Made by a program: the position numbers and the translations under genes | In this document: positions 52,331 through 63,810 of the stretch, piece by piece | Layout: the number at the start of each line of letters is the position of its first letter | How positions within the stretch are numbered: the stretch's first letter is position 1 | Assembly (NCBI GenBank): GCA_032207245.1 | Contig: CM063510.1 | Location: 47,068,225-47,132,224 of the forward strand | Direction: 5' to 3' | From: Pardosa pseudoannulata | Taxonomy: Eukaryota > Arthropoda > Arachnida > Araneae > Lycosidae | DNA length: 64,000 bases | Notes under the pieces: model-generated | The model's input: the letters and a program-made list of their open reading frames with translations, nothing else | Told to the model about the DNA's origin: nothing | Databases searched by the model: none

Positions 52331-55300
52331 ACTTATGTAAAAATATTCCTTAATAAACAGCATAAATTTAACTGACTAATATTTATTCACTGAATACTAT
52401 GCAATAGTAAAAACATAAAATAAATTATTTATAATATAAATTTTTTTCACAACATAATCTGTTAAAAAATACTAAATATTATTCATTAATTTACTCGATG
52501 ACGATTTTTTTTCACAAATTAATTTAGTTTTTTTAAGAAAAAACAATTAATTAATTAATAAGTTTACTACTACTTCATGCAAGAAAAATCTAATTAAAAT
52601 TAATAATGTTATATTGAAATTTTAAAAAAACAAACTCCAAATTAATCTCATATTTATAGAATAAAAAAAAAAAAAACATTTTATCTTGTTATATACTAAA
52701 CTTTTTTTTAAATTATAAAATTTGTCATTACTCTCATTTGTAAAAAATAATCATTAATTAACATTAATTTTTTTAAGAAATAAATATTAGTCACAGAAAA
52801 TTAATGTTAATGTTCAAATTTTGAGTTTTTTAAATCAAAAGTCATTGATGATTAAAAATATTTTAATTTCAAACTCTAATATATAAAATTTTTAACTATA
52901 CATAATTCGCATAATAATTTTAGTCATTCTTTAAATTGTTCACTTTCTCCAGAATTAAATTAAAAAAAGTTAACTCTATGAAAAGCTTAAAATATGATTT
53001 AATGTTACAGAAAATTAATTATATAATAATCAACAAATGAATCTTTGTTATCTTTGTTCAAATAAATTTGAGGATTGATTATTTTTATTCAAAACACTGA
53101 ATCACACTTTCGCATTTTTAAAAAGATAATTGCTAACAATTTCAAACAGATTAATAGTCTTTGTGTATTACTCTAATCATAAATTCATTTTGATTTTAAT
53201 CATACACTTTCTAATTAAATTAATTGTATTATTCCAGGAAAGAGATAAATATCCTGAAATGATTTACAGAAAATTAAATAATAACAATGAACAAATAAAG
53301 CATTTTAATTTAAAAGAATCGAGAACTAAAAAATGATTTAAAGCATCGAATCTCACACTCATTTTTAAAAGTAATTATTAACAATTTACTTCAAAACATA
53401 GTTTTAAACTCTTAATTTGAAACCTAAATAATTATTCACTTAAATTTGTTAATAGTTCTTAAAAAAATAATGTTGAAAAGATAATAAAAGAGAATGTTTC
53501 TAAATTTGTTGACATTGTCTCCTTTAAACAACTCCTAAATATTACCAAAAATATGCATGAATATCACAACCATTTAAGAATATTGAAAAACGATATTACA
53601 CTAACATTTTATTGCAATTGGAAGCAATAAAATTTTGAGAACATTTTGTGTAGTGCAATAATAACACTCTCCATATTGGAAACTTAGAAAAATATATACG
53701 TATTCTTAAATTTTTTTTACCTCTAAGGATGCTTTGTTATGAAATATCCTTCATAGCAAAGGCAAGAAGGAACAGAATATAAAATCCCAATTTAATCTCA
53801 GGAAGAAAAAAAAAAGTAACGTATTTCAAGTAGAACTATTGTTTGGAATAGAATCAATGTAATCTCTTACTTTTGCAAGAGAATTTCTTGCCCGTGGCTC
53901 ATTTTCACTGCTGCCACCCAGATAAGTATCTACAATCTTTCGCTTCCCGCTACAAAATAATGAGCTTGTTCAGAATATGGTAAGCCAAAGGAAGGTCGAA
54001 TTTTAACTGAAAAAAATAAATAAATAACTTGAACTCAGGGGAAATATTCGCGGAAGTTTTTGTCTATTAGGTTCTGCTTCGTTACTCCCCAGTGGAATGC
54101 TAGGAGACATTAACAGACGTAGTGCTCTTGGCGAATTTGCGAGATGCGACGGACGAGGAACAGGAACAACTCAACTCTCACTGCCGCGTGAAAAGAACTG
54201 AGCGCGGAACACTTTTTTTTTTATTTTAGTTAAAAAGTTAAAAATAATCGGCATTAATGAGTCAAGTTTAATAGCCGTTTTCTTAAAATCTCCCAGGAAA
54301 ACAAGCTTTCGGATAGAGATTAACAACTTTCCTACTTTGAATAATCCTGTGTTGTCCGGAGAGACAACAGACCGTATAATTACATTAGGTTATTTCCGAA
54401 AAAGATGAAAAAATGATTCATGCCAATATTTTTTCCGCCATCAGTTGGCGCATGTCAACTGGTACTTCAAAAATGATTGACTGATTCGACCGTGAGGTTT
54501 CCAGTAGAGCATCTGGAGAGAGAAAAAATGCGAACTCTAAGAGTTGTTAGTGTACGTGCATACAAGACACTTCCGTTTCATTTGTTTATTCTTCAATCGG
54601 GAAGAGAAATAAGATCTTTTTATTACATAAAATCTCCATAATGCCATGTCCTTGAAATATATTAAGTCCTATTAGGCAAGCTTGCTGGAACCTCAATAGG
54701 AGGATTCATTCTGTTAATCTTTCAAGAAAAGTATTTTAGAAATTTGTATTTGTTTTTTATTAACTGAGAAAAACAATGCAGAGATATTCTTTTACTTTTG
54801 ATTCTAACTATACCTTATTCCTGTATTTTATTCATTTAAAATTTATTGAATTCTTAAATTTTTTAAAAAATTTAAAATTAGTTTATTTTTGGAATTTTCC
54901 CCAAAAAATACTGGTTAAAATTTTCAATAATTATGAAAGTAAAAGAATTCACTTTTGTTTAAATACCATCTTTTGTTGTGGGAGAAATACTTAAAAAAAT
55001 TCTTAGTCATTAAAAACTCCATAGATTCGATTAAAATTCAACAAAGAATGCCTGTGCGGAATCGTTTAATCTAAGACATTTAACCTAAATAGAATTTGAG
55101 GTATACAAAATTTGAAGGTGAACATTCTTAAAAAATTATTCCGATAATAGAACGTTGACGCCAGGCAGAAAGGTGTGCTGTGTGCAATCTGTATAACACA
55201 ATAGTATCTGCTTATGTTATCACTGGAAAAACATGCTTGCATTATCTAATTTCAAAAATCGATCTAATATTATTAAAGGTAAAAAAATATAATAATGTGG

Positions 55301-55377
55301 GCTTTCCTTCGAGAATTTTGAGTTTCGAATTTCCTTAAATAAAAATCCTACATTCAAAAGTTGAAGTTGGAACTTCG
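52331..55377. other. AT-rich DNA, no gene seen
   Basis: Contains the detached satellite fragment at 52880-52955 and otherwise AT-rich sequence. Bases 53860-54220 are less AT-rich with no recognisable exon. No repeat ends found. Confidence 0.45.
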
Positions 55378-56150
55378 ACTATCACTAGTCTAGCTATTTT
55401 GCATATCTTGTTGACTGTACACCGATTTACAAAACTTACGGTTAAAAAGGTTTTGCATAGCACTGGTCTCAGAGCCTACAGCCCAATATCTCGTTAACTG
55501 CATGCAGACCTACAAGATTGTATACCATTATTGGTCTAATAGCTTCATGCATAATATCTCATTACCAACCCACAGATAAGATCTCATACTGATGAAAGGT
55601 TTGATTATCACTAGTTCAACAGCTTCATGCATACTATCTCGTTAACAGCACATATTATACACTCAAGAGCCAAAACAGTATGACCACCTGTCAATAACTA
55701 GTTGGCTCGCCTTTGGCGCGCAACACAGCTTCATCCGCCTTGGCATGGATGCCACAAGTCCTTGGTAGATGGCCGGCGACAGATTGTACCAGATGTTTAA
55801 GGAACGGTTACTCAAATCCGAGATATTGCGAATTAGTGGTCTTTGAACTCTGAGATGCCGTCTCTTGACATCCCAAATGTGCCATTACAATCGAGTCATT
55901 ATATAATCTGCCCTGTATCAAAATCGCTTAGATCCGCAACTTTTCCCATTACACACAGAAGTAAGTGAAAGAACGATTCTTCAGGTAGTTAAATACCACT
56001 TCAACCTGATTACGTACCTTCCACATCATCCAGGCGAGTTCATTGCAAAATGTAGGGGAGGTCATAATGTTTTGGTTCTTGAGTGTATATCTACAAGAGC
56101 ACATAGAGCTAAAATATTTGCCCATCATTGCTCAAACAGCTTCTGCTTTC
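55378..56150. repeat. Tandem array of about 75-bp units, interrupted by a MITE
   Basis: Diverged units share ATCACTAGT-type starts, CAGCTTCATGCATA and ATCTCGTTAAC. About five units can be followed. The array is split by the Tc1-like element at 55660-56085, and joining its flanks gives a normal unit (GCACATATCTACAAGAGC). Confidence 0.75.
55660..56085. mobile_element. Tc1/mariner-type non-autonomous element, 426 bp
   Basis: Flanked by TA. Ends CACTCAAGAGCCAAAACAGT and, read inward from the right, CACTCAAGAACCAAAACATT. Inside, a segment near 55915-55955 (AAAATCGCTTAGATCCGCAA) matches on the minus strand the N-terminal transposase region of Tc1-like elements (…SDFDKGQI-type reading), so it is a deletion derivative of a coding element. 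Confidence 0.87.
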
Positions 56151-56305
56151 TTCATGCTTCTTGATTTCGAGGACCCACTTTGAGCTAAAAGTTGTTCTTT
56201 CACCCTTACAGTGTACTTCAAAAAACAAAAGATGCAGTCCTTTATCTTAAACTGGGTAGCTTTCGCCTAACATACTTGGCTCGCCCAAGTGCCATTAAAT
56301 AGAAC
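56150..56305 (+). repeat. SINE family B, 3' part
   Basis: TCGAGGACCCACTTTGAGCT, TTCTTTCACCCTTACAGTG, AACTGGGTAGC, ACTTGGCTCGCCCAAGTG match the 3' half of the copy at 59001. Confidence 0.75.
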
Positions 56306-56394
56306 CCATAAATTTTAAGAATGCAAATCGCATCTCTCCAAGACACAAAGCTTCCCACCCTTCAAAAATTTTCATTATCTGTAGGGGGAAAATG

Positions 56395-57465
56395 TCTCTC
56401 TTCTCTTCTCCTGGCTAAATGTTTGGACTTAATGGGGGCAACGTGGTATACAGTTTAATAATTTCGGTCAAATTAAGAATCCAGTGACCTCTCATAGACC
56501 TCTCTCTTATGAGATTCTCTCAGTTATATGCCTTTTTTATGGTCCCGGCTAAATGTTTGATCTTCAAAGGTACGCTGTGGAATACAGTTTAGTAATTTCA
56601 GGTCAAATTATGAATACAGTGACCTCTTATGAGCTTCTTATTTATGAAACTCTCTCAGTTATGAGTGTGAAGCCTTCAATATTCTCAAATGAAAGGTAAC
56701 GTGAATAATGGATCATAATCAAAGATAACATTAGAAATTTACTTTTATTCTTGATTAAATACGGCTATTTACAAAGGAATGTTAATTCCTAAATCATGTA
56801 GAACTGCAAAGGATGGTTGCCGGTAAAACTTCCTCACGACGATCACAGTCGAAAGAAAAACAACCAGAAAAGCCAGAAAACCAGAAAAGCTGGCTCCGGT
56901 AACAGAACGCGAAAGCCTCTACGAGGTCAACATATCTACGTAAAAAATGACGAAAAGCCCTGAGTCGCAAAATTGTAGGCTTTTTATACCTGGGGGGGTC
57001 AGTTACGGTTCCGCCAATTGTTTTTTTGGGTCAGTTAAGATCCCAGTTACTTGAGAACTCCAGCTAAAGTTACAGTTATATTTTTTTAGCTGAATTCTCA
57101 TTCGCTGGCTGTCCCCTCAAGGAATTTCCGAGCATTCATTAACCAGATCCATCAGGGGCTTATTCGTCTATCCAGTCCGACTGTGAAGATCCCAGACTCT
57201 TCGACGGCACTCTATTGTCCAGGTAAACAGGTGGGCTCTGGTCAGCTGTTTTGGCGCGTGCTCGGACAAAGGGGAGTCTTCACATAAGTCTTTTTTTTTA
57301 ATCTTGGCTAAATGTTTGGATTGCACATGGGCGCCGTGTCATACAGTTTAATAATTTCTGATAAATTAAGAATGCAGTGACCTCTCATGCACCTCTCATT
57401 TACGAGACTCTTTCAGTTCCACGTCTCTTTTTTTTCTATTCCGGGCTAAATGTTTGAGCTAGAAG
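56395..57465. repeat. Tandem array of about 140-bp units, interrupted by a solo LTR
   Basis: GGCTAAATGTTTG recurs at about 56413, 56546, 57308 and 57446. Each unit carries ATACAGTTTAATAATTTC, CAGTGACCTCT and CTCTCAGTTA. The solo LTR 56666-57284 lies at the end of the second unit. Confidence 0.85.
56666..57284 (-). repeat. Solo LTR, family S, minus orientation
   Basis: On the minus strand it begins TGTGAAGACTCCCCTTTGT and ends GGCTTCACA, matching the copy at 50214-51012 including the TATA region (56978-56990). Flanks TGAG and TAAG are a decayed 4-bp duplication; the tandem array around it confirms the insertion point. Confidence 0.88.
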
Positions 57466-57531
57466 AATCCATTATAGTAGGTACAAACTCACCTTAAGGA
57501 ATGCAATATCCTCTTATTTGAACGAGGACAA

Positions 57532-57684
57532 CATGGTCAAATAAACTAAGTTTATCTTCTGTAGTTGATGGAAAATTGTTGTTATCTATTACAGATAATT
57601 TAAATGAACTTATAAAGAAAGATGTCAGTGTGCTTGTTAAGAAGTTAAAAGAAACAGAAACAATTTCAATTTCATCTTTTGCGG
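57532..57684 (+). other. Exon-like open segment, unidentified
   Basis: The plus-strand frame reads NKLSLSSVVDGKLLLSITDN, LNELIKKDVSVLVKKLKETE and TISISSFA and then meets GTATGC, a possible donor. Its codon pattern looks protein-coding rather than random. No acceptor is clear upstream. No family recognised; it may belong to an unidentified gene or a transposon. Confidence 0.3.
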
Positions 57685-57699
57685 TATGCTTCATGTTTA

Positions 57700-59000
57700 T
57701 TAATATTATATATACTTAAATATATGTATTAAAAAGTTTTTTTTTACATTTTTAAGGATAGTTTATTATATTTTCAAAGCTTCAAATTTATTTTTAAAAA
57801 TTCTATGCTACTTTAATATATTATATTTTTGTTACACATAGCCCTAAAGTAATCTTAACGATATTCAAGAATCTGTTAAAATGGGTGAACTATTACCTGT
57901 ACGATTCCCTTATTTATGCGACCTTTCTCTTCGGTCTCTTGAGAGTCGTATATGTGAGAGATCACTGCATTTTGCGACACCCCTGAAGACGTCAATATTC
58001 CCCGTGGTAATTCGGAATCCCTGACTTTATATCCTTTTGAATTTTCAATTTTAAAAGAAGAAAGATGTTTAAAAGTGTTCGTTTATGATATAACAAACCA
58101 ATAACTACCCCATAACACGGATTCCATCCGACTCCTCGAGGATTCGACTCAAAGTCTTTCCGGTTCATTCCACTGCCGGAAAGGAAAGAAGAAAAAAAAT
58201 GTCTAGAGGCCATTTAAAATCCACGCATCGCTTCTTTTATCTCATTCTCAAACTCTTAATAATCTGGAATATGGCAATAAATGTCACTATTTCTCTCTTC
58301 CTGCATGGATTCTATTTTTTTTATCTCTCTTTTCTATTTCTTTTACTGATAAATGAGAAACAGAGAGGAAAATAAATTTGGCAAGATCGCTTTTTTGTTT
58401 TTTCAGATCCAACATCGAATGTTTTGTAATTAAGAACTGTAAACCATTTTCTTGTGCAAACGCTAGAACATAAATAATAGAGGGAATACAAGAAAGTTCT
58501 GCTTTGGGGAGAGAGGACTATTACGTAACCTTAACGCACAAAACGCAATTTTCAGGTTAATTGTATTTTAAAGGAGTTCTAATTGTTTTTGGTGCAATCC
58601 ATCACGTTCTTTTTAATATTATGTCACACACAGAGACTGAATGATGAACTTTCATTACCGCGATATTGAGAACTCTAGATGTCCTGGGAACGTTGCCTTT
58701 CGTAGAACTTATCGGGAAAATTGGTCTTTTTCAAGTTTAGGCGGGAGAAACTAATGTCATATTCAGAAGCCGAACATTATAAGAACCACATTTGACGAAG
58801 CTAACTAAATACATGAAATAAATTAAAATTGTGTGTACAACCCCTTCGTCAGTCTTCTTGTTACATCTATGATACCTACACCCTTATGTATATATGTGTC
58901 ACAATGTTAAAATGCTTTGAACAGTAACAAAAATTGGGAACAAGTTTAGATTACTTACCCACGATGCAGATCCAATTAAACATGCAGTAAATACACAAGG
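57700..59000. other. Unassigned DNA
   Basis: AT-rich with no convincing exon or repeat. Confidence 0.4.
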
Positions 59001-59365
59001 AGCCGCGTAGCTCAGTCGGTAAAGGCAACGTTCTCGTAACTGGAGAGTTGCGGATTCGGAGCCCGAGCCGATCTAAGATCCGCCGTGTTCGTTAAAGGTG
59101 ATTAGGGCACGTAAAATATGTTCGTGGTCACAATTCCCTCCAAGTTGTCATTCAATACCTCTGGGGGTGGCAGGTCAAGCCTATGGGTCTTCTGCTTGGT
59201 CCCTGCTTCAAAATTACGAGGACCCACTTGAGCATAAGTCATACTTTCACCCTTGTGGTGCTCATTATAACCATAAGGCGCAACCCCTTGCCTTCAATTG
59301 AGTAGCCTCCGGCTCAATCGTACTTGGTTTCACTAAGTGGCATGAGTCAACAACAACAACAAGAA
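59001..59365 (+). repeat. SINE family B, near full-length copy
   Basis: The head GAGCCGCGTAGCTCAGTCGG has a good A box. The anticodon-arm-like TCTCGTAACTGGAGA would place AAC (Val) in the loop. The B-box region is GGATTCGGAGCCC. The body includes GATCTAAGATCCGCCGTGTT, CACGTAAAATATGTTCGTGG, CTGGGGGTGGCAGGTCAAGC, CTTGGTCCCTGCTTCAAAAT, TACGAGGACCCACTTGAGCA, CTCCGGCTCAATCGTACTTG, and it ends in an (ACA)n tail. About 365 bp, longer than SINE A and unrelated to it in the body. Confidence 0.9.
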
Positions 59366-59695
59366 TTACATAAGCCGCAGTAGAAATCAAATTCACAGTA
59401 GTCGTGGCCAAAAAATCTTTATTGCCTGAATGTAAAAATTAGCCATTTTACTTTCAGACGCTCTAAGGACGTCATGTCTAAATCAAAACCATGCACAAGT
59501 AAGAAGGGAGTTTTCTCACGGCCGCAGGGCCTAATATAGACTTCCAAAAGCTAATGATCTGTCATTATATACCTTTACAATATACTCGTGCATAATGTCG
59601 CAGGCAAAATTTAGTTTCCCACGTTATCTGTTTGCTACTCTGAGTAAATTTCATCTCCGAATTTAGATTAAAAATAAACGCCACAGTTTAATACT

Positions 59696-59732
<37 letters not shown>
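59696..59732. repeat. (AC)n(AT)n microsatellite
   Basis: A compound run of ACAC... followed by ATAT.... Confidence 0.95.
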
Positions 59733-60072
59733 GCCAGGTCCAAAAAGGGGTAGTTGGAAATTATATAAGATAAAAACGATTTTAAAAAGAGAACTCTTTT
59801 ATAGTAATAAAATAAATGAAAAAGACCCACGCTCGCGCAAGCTTTCAGGATAATCCGGTCAGGCGGAAGCATCTCTCAGCTATTTGATGAGCTTGCAAAC
59901 AGATAAGTTTGATTTGGCGCGTGGACATGGAGCGGTCAACACCTTCACGCATAGCTCAGCGTCGATTAATGAAAATGGCGCATGTTGCTTTCCTTAAGAA
60001 CGATGAGTTAATAAAACTTATTATTATCAAGAAGACTGTTGTCCATTCGCCTTAACTCTGCACCACGACATG

Positions 60073-60213
<141 letters not shown>

Positions 60214-60730
60214 TATATATAGTATATATGTATAAGTAATATATCAAAATTATTTAACTTTAATATTTCCTTAAAAACCTCCTCTCTCCCATTCTAATTC
60301 CTTTAAATCTTTTTCCCAGCCTCTAAATAGTTTAATCAAAGGAGTGTTTTCCACTTAACATTCTTCCCAAAGCTTTCTATTCTAAAAATGTAAACTTTCT
60401 GTCTATTTAGCACGTTTCCCAGCTGTCGTTGGCAAATGGTTTTGCGTTTTTGCTGATATTGCATTTAATTCGGTTAAGTTTTTTTAACGTTGGAAAAATT
60501 CGTTCTGTCTTCGCTCTTGGGTGCACCTCTACTCGATGAGAGTGATCTCTGGGGCTTTCCTTTGTCTGTCGTTCAGTAGAATAGATGTCCGTTGTAGCAG
60601 CTCTGGAATAAAGTTTCATTTAGACTTGTGCCGTTCTCTTCAATGTTGGCCCGACTGCATTTTAATTACTGATAGGTGTTGAGCTTTCTCCTTGTGAAGG
60701 AGTTTTATAAAAAATGAGTTACATTTATAC

Positions 60731-60760
60731 ATACACACACACACACATATATATATACAT

Positions 60761-60818
<58 letters not shown>

Positions 60819-60854
60819 TATACATATATATATACATATATATACATACATATA

Positions 60855-60890
<36 letters not shown>
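60731..60890. repeat. Compound microsatellite (AC)n(TA)n(TACA)n(TG)n(AG)n
   Basis: Consecutive dinucleotide tracts of five kinds. It gives open frames on both strands that are not genes. Confidence 0.97.
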
Positions 60891-61015
60891 CATAATAGTT
60901 GGTCGGATGTGTCTATAATTTTATGACAGAATGGGAAAGTAATATTCCATTGAAAAGCGAAATATGCAAAAAATTAAAAAAACAAAAATGGGGTCAAAAA
61001 TCTTCTGATATTCTA

Positions 61016-61190
61016 TCGCCAAACGGTGGCCGATTGGGTAGAGCCTTACTCTTCTGCACTGGAGTTTGTGGGTTTGAATCCCATGGCTGGTGTAGACGTT
61101 TGTATCCGTTTGGAATCGGAATTAAGTAATAGGACCCGGTCTCATTAGCCTTGTTGTGTAACAAAACAGTAGACCGTAACGCTACCAACC
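61016..61190 (+). repeat. SINE family A, near full-length diverged copy
   Basis: GCCAAACGGTGGCCGATTGG, CTTCTGCACTGG, B box GGGTTTGAATCCC, CGTTTGGAATCGGAATTAAG, GGACCCGGTCTCATTAGCC, AGTAGACCGTAACGCTACCA. Same layout as 39936-40109. Confidence 0.9.
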
Positions 61191-61632
61191 ACCCAGATTT
61201 AATATACTTGAGATTCATGAAACAAGTGTCCAAATATCCCGGTTAGCTGAAGCTAGTCAAACGACTCAGACCATCAGGTTTGTGTACTGAATAAAAGGTA
61301 TTTGAAAGATTTCTGGCTTAATATGACTAGATAGGTCACGTGCTGTCTATTTATGATTTAAGCCACTTGGAGAACATCGTACCGCAATCTTAAACAGGAA
61401 ATTCACAAATTTCGAAACAATGGAAGAGTCTAAAAATGAATGAGAGATTTGATGAAATGACAAAATAGGTGAAAACACAACATGCTAATAAATTTTACAG
61501 CAATAATTCTGGATAATGCTAAACTTTTTTTTTAAATCTCATACACATATTCGTAGCTTCGAGAAACTGCTTCATATGATATGCCAGTAAATCAAATTAT
61601 AAGCTGAATTATATTGCCTTTAGCTTTTAGAA

Positions 61633-62542
61633 CAGGGGTCAGCAACCTGTTTGTCCTTAAGGGCGCAGTACTAAATTTGAAAATCACCGAGGGTGCATAT
61701 TTTACAGATAATCAACAGGTATAAATAGGCATTAAAAAAACAGATTTTTTATAACTTTATTTTGTTGGTGTCATGCATAATGATACATATAATTCAGTGT
61801 GAAACTTGGGTGTCCATATTTTCAGCTAATTTCTTATAATTGGGGATATATTTAGAGTTCCCAGTCCTTAAACAATTATCTAAATGTGAGTCATTAATCT
61901 TTGTTCGGTATTTTGATTTCAAATTTTTCATATTTGAGAACGAAGACTCGCAATTGTATGTTGCACAATATGAATAAATTTTTAGCGCACATTTCCAAGG
62001 ATACTTATTTTCATCGACTAAGTTCCAAAACATTTTATCATTACTATGCGCTTTTAAAATAATATCACTTTGCAAGTTTATTATTTCTAATTCTAGGTCT
62101 TCGATATTATGTAGCTCGAAATACACTGAAACTAAATTCAAGGACATCATCTTCAGTAACATTGAATGGATTTATGAAAAATCTTAGAACGGGTTCTAAG
62201 GCTGCAAAATCATCAAATCTAGAAGAAAACTCTTCTATTAGCTTATCTATAATTTCTAAATATGATGTAGCAGTAAAATTGTCGTTATTCAAATTTAAAC
62301 TCTCAACAGTATATTTTATACTTGGGATATGTGATAATGATTTTTTCAATAGATGGGATTTCGACAACACTAACTTGCATTCGAATGTCCTGAACTCAAC
62401 TGAATACTTGCTGTATATCGCCGTTTGACAAGAGTAAGTAAATCGCTCTGGCTATCATACATTTACATTAGTTCAGCGAGGACGCATTAAAAATCGATGG
62501 GGGGTGCCATGGCGCCCTCGGGCGCCTCGTTGCCTACCCCTG
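61633..62542 (-). mobile_element. hAT transposon, internally deleted, 910 bp, perfect 8-bp target duplication
   Basis: TTTTAGAA flanks both sides (61625-61632, 62543-62550). Ends CAGGGGTCAGCAACCTG and, read inward from the right, CAGGGGTAGGCAACGAG, typical of Charlie-like hAT elements. The interior keeps only the 3' part of a transposase on the minus strand in two overlapping frames. Confidence 0.93.
61794..62370 (-). pseudogene. hAT transposase C-terminal part (ZBED/GTF2IRD2-like), frameshifted
   Basis: The frame at 62107-62370 reads YLEIIDKLIEEFSSRFDDFA and PVLRFFINPFNVTEDDV; the frame at 61794-62162 continues with ELHNIEDLELEIINLQSD, KYPWKCALKIYSYCATYNCE, SSFSNMKNLKSKYRTKINDS and HLDNCLRTG. 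These are the end of the catalytic region (E-x-x-x-L..D) and the hAT dimerisation domain (ALKI-S-F-STY-CE-AFS-M--IKSKYR--L---HL---LR) as in ZBED5/8 and GTF2IRD2-like proteins. One frameshift in about 62107-62162; the N-terminal BED finger is absent. Confidence 0.88.
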
Positions 62543-63375
62543 TTTTAGAAGATAGTTTGCATATTTTTCAATGAAATATTACGAATACTTAATTTGCACA
62601 GATTCAAATTCTGGGGGATTTGACGTATTTGCTATTAAAAACGGTATCAAAATCAATTGTTTGAAAAACGTGTAAAGACTCTTTTTGCTTTAGGATGAGT
62701 TATTTTTAACCTGATTGTCTAAATTGTCTCTATAGCAAATGGTCCTTGTTGTTCAACAGTTACATAGCAGTCAGTTGCTGCATTCACACCCCTTAAGAGA
62801 AATCATGAATTAATCGGAAATTTTAAAAAAAAAGTAGATTTTTATCGTTAAAACTTTAGTGAAAACAGTTTTTGTATATTGTAAAATAAATCCAAAAAGA
62901 TATATATTTTTGATGAAAATAGCAAAAATAAAAATAACAAAAGAAGTTGTTTTAACCGAATAGCAACTACTACAGAATAAATATCCAAAAAAGACGTTCA
63001 AAATAAAATAATCCACTTAATATAAAAGTTAATAATATACGTAAAAAATGTAGAGGAAGCAGTAAATATTTATATTTTCAGTGGCGTGTATGGTAGGCGA
63101 ACTTTATATGTTAATGACCTGTTGAAAACACTGTGACCAACTCTATAGCACACCACTATGTTACCAGGGGAGCTGTTTTGGCAGTAGTAATATTGGCATT
63201 GGTGAACATGAGAAACCTTCATATATGTTTTTTTTTTTTTTTTTTTTTTTTAAGACGTGAATGGTAGCCATGTTTTTTCTTCTAAAAAAGTCATTGATTG
63301 TTACAGTGGTTTGCATCAGTAGTTCACAACGGCGGTACGGTCAACGGTGCGGCGGCACGGTAACAACGGTGGAAT

Positions 63376-63391
63376 CGCCTACATGTAGGCG
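63376..63391. repeat. 16-bp perfect palindrome
   Basis: CGCCTACATGTAGGCG, in a locally CGG-rich segment (63335-63380). Confidence 0.75.
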
Positions 63392-63489
63392 TTGGAGAGA
63401 TCTAAAAGGAGGGCAGTTTCAGAGAAATTTAGGGGCTGTTATAGTATAGAAATTAAGGACCAACCGACTCTTCTTAAAGCTTAGAAGAA

Positions 63490-63592
63490 TAGGTGATATT
63501 TTAGACGGTATTTTGGATCGGCGATATTTTGGACTGGGAATATTCTGGGCACGATATTTTGGGCTGATGATATTTCAGCCGCAATATACTGA
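63490..63592. repeat. Minisatellite-like repeat of GATATTTTGG-type units
   Basis: GATATTTTAGACGGTATTTT, GGCGATATTTTGGACTGG, GAATATTCTGGGCACG, ATATTTTGGGCTGATG, ATATTTCAGCCGC, a unit of about 17-19 bp repeated five to six times with drift. Confidence 0.75.
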
Positions 63593-63628
63593 ACTAAAAC
63601 AAAACTATTCATTATATAGAGAACACAC

Positions 63629-63810
63629 CCGGATGATGACAAAATCGTAGGGCACTGCCCTTCGGTACAAGAGTCCGCATGGTGGTACAAGGTGGCATGG
63701 ATGTTCGTAACCGTTCAGAGTCGTCTTATGCAGTTGGTCCCAGTCTCAGTAGCCCTCGTGTAGTAAAAAAGTAGGCCGTAACGCTACAAACCAAACCAAA
63801 CAATACATAA
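63629..63810 (+). repeat. SINE family A, diverged copy
   Basis: CCGGATGATGACAAAATCG (decayed A-box region), CACTGCCCTTCGGTACAAGA, GGTGGCATGGATGTTCGTAA, GTCCCAGTCTCAGTAGCCCT, AAGTAGGCCGTAACGCTACA and the tail CAAACCAAACCAAAC. Confidence 0.85.

Noticed and set aside
50214..57284. The two family S LTRs as ends of one 7-kb retrotransposon
   Set aside because: They are in opposite orientation, each has its own flanking duplication, and the DNA between consists of unrelated tandem arrays with no gag or pol.
59001..59072. A functional tRNA-Val gene at the SINE B head
   Set aside because: The B-box region is GGATTCGGAGCC rather than GGTTCRANNCC, the acceptor arms do not pair, and the body matches other dispersed copies.
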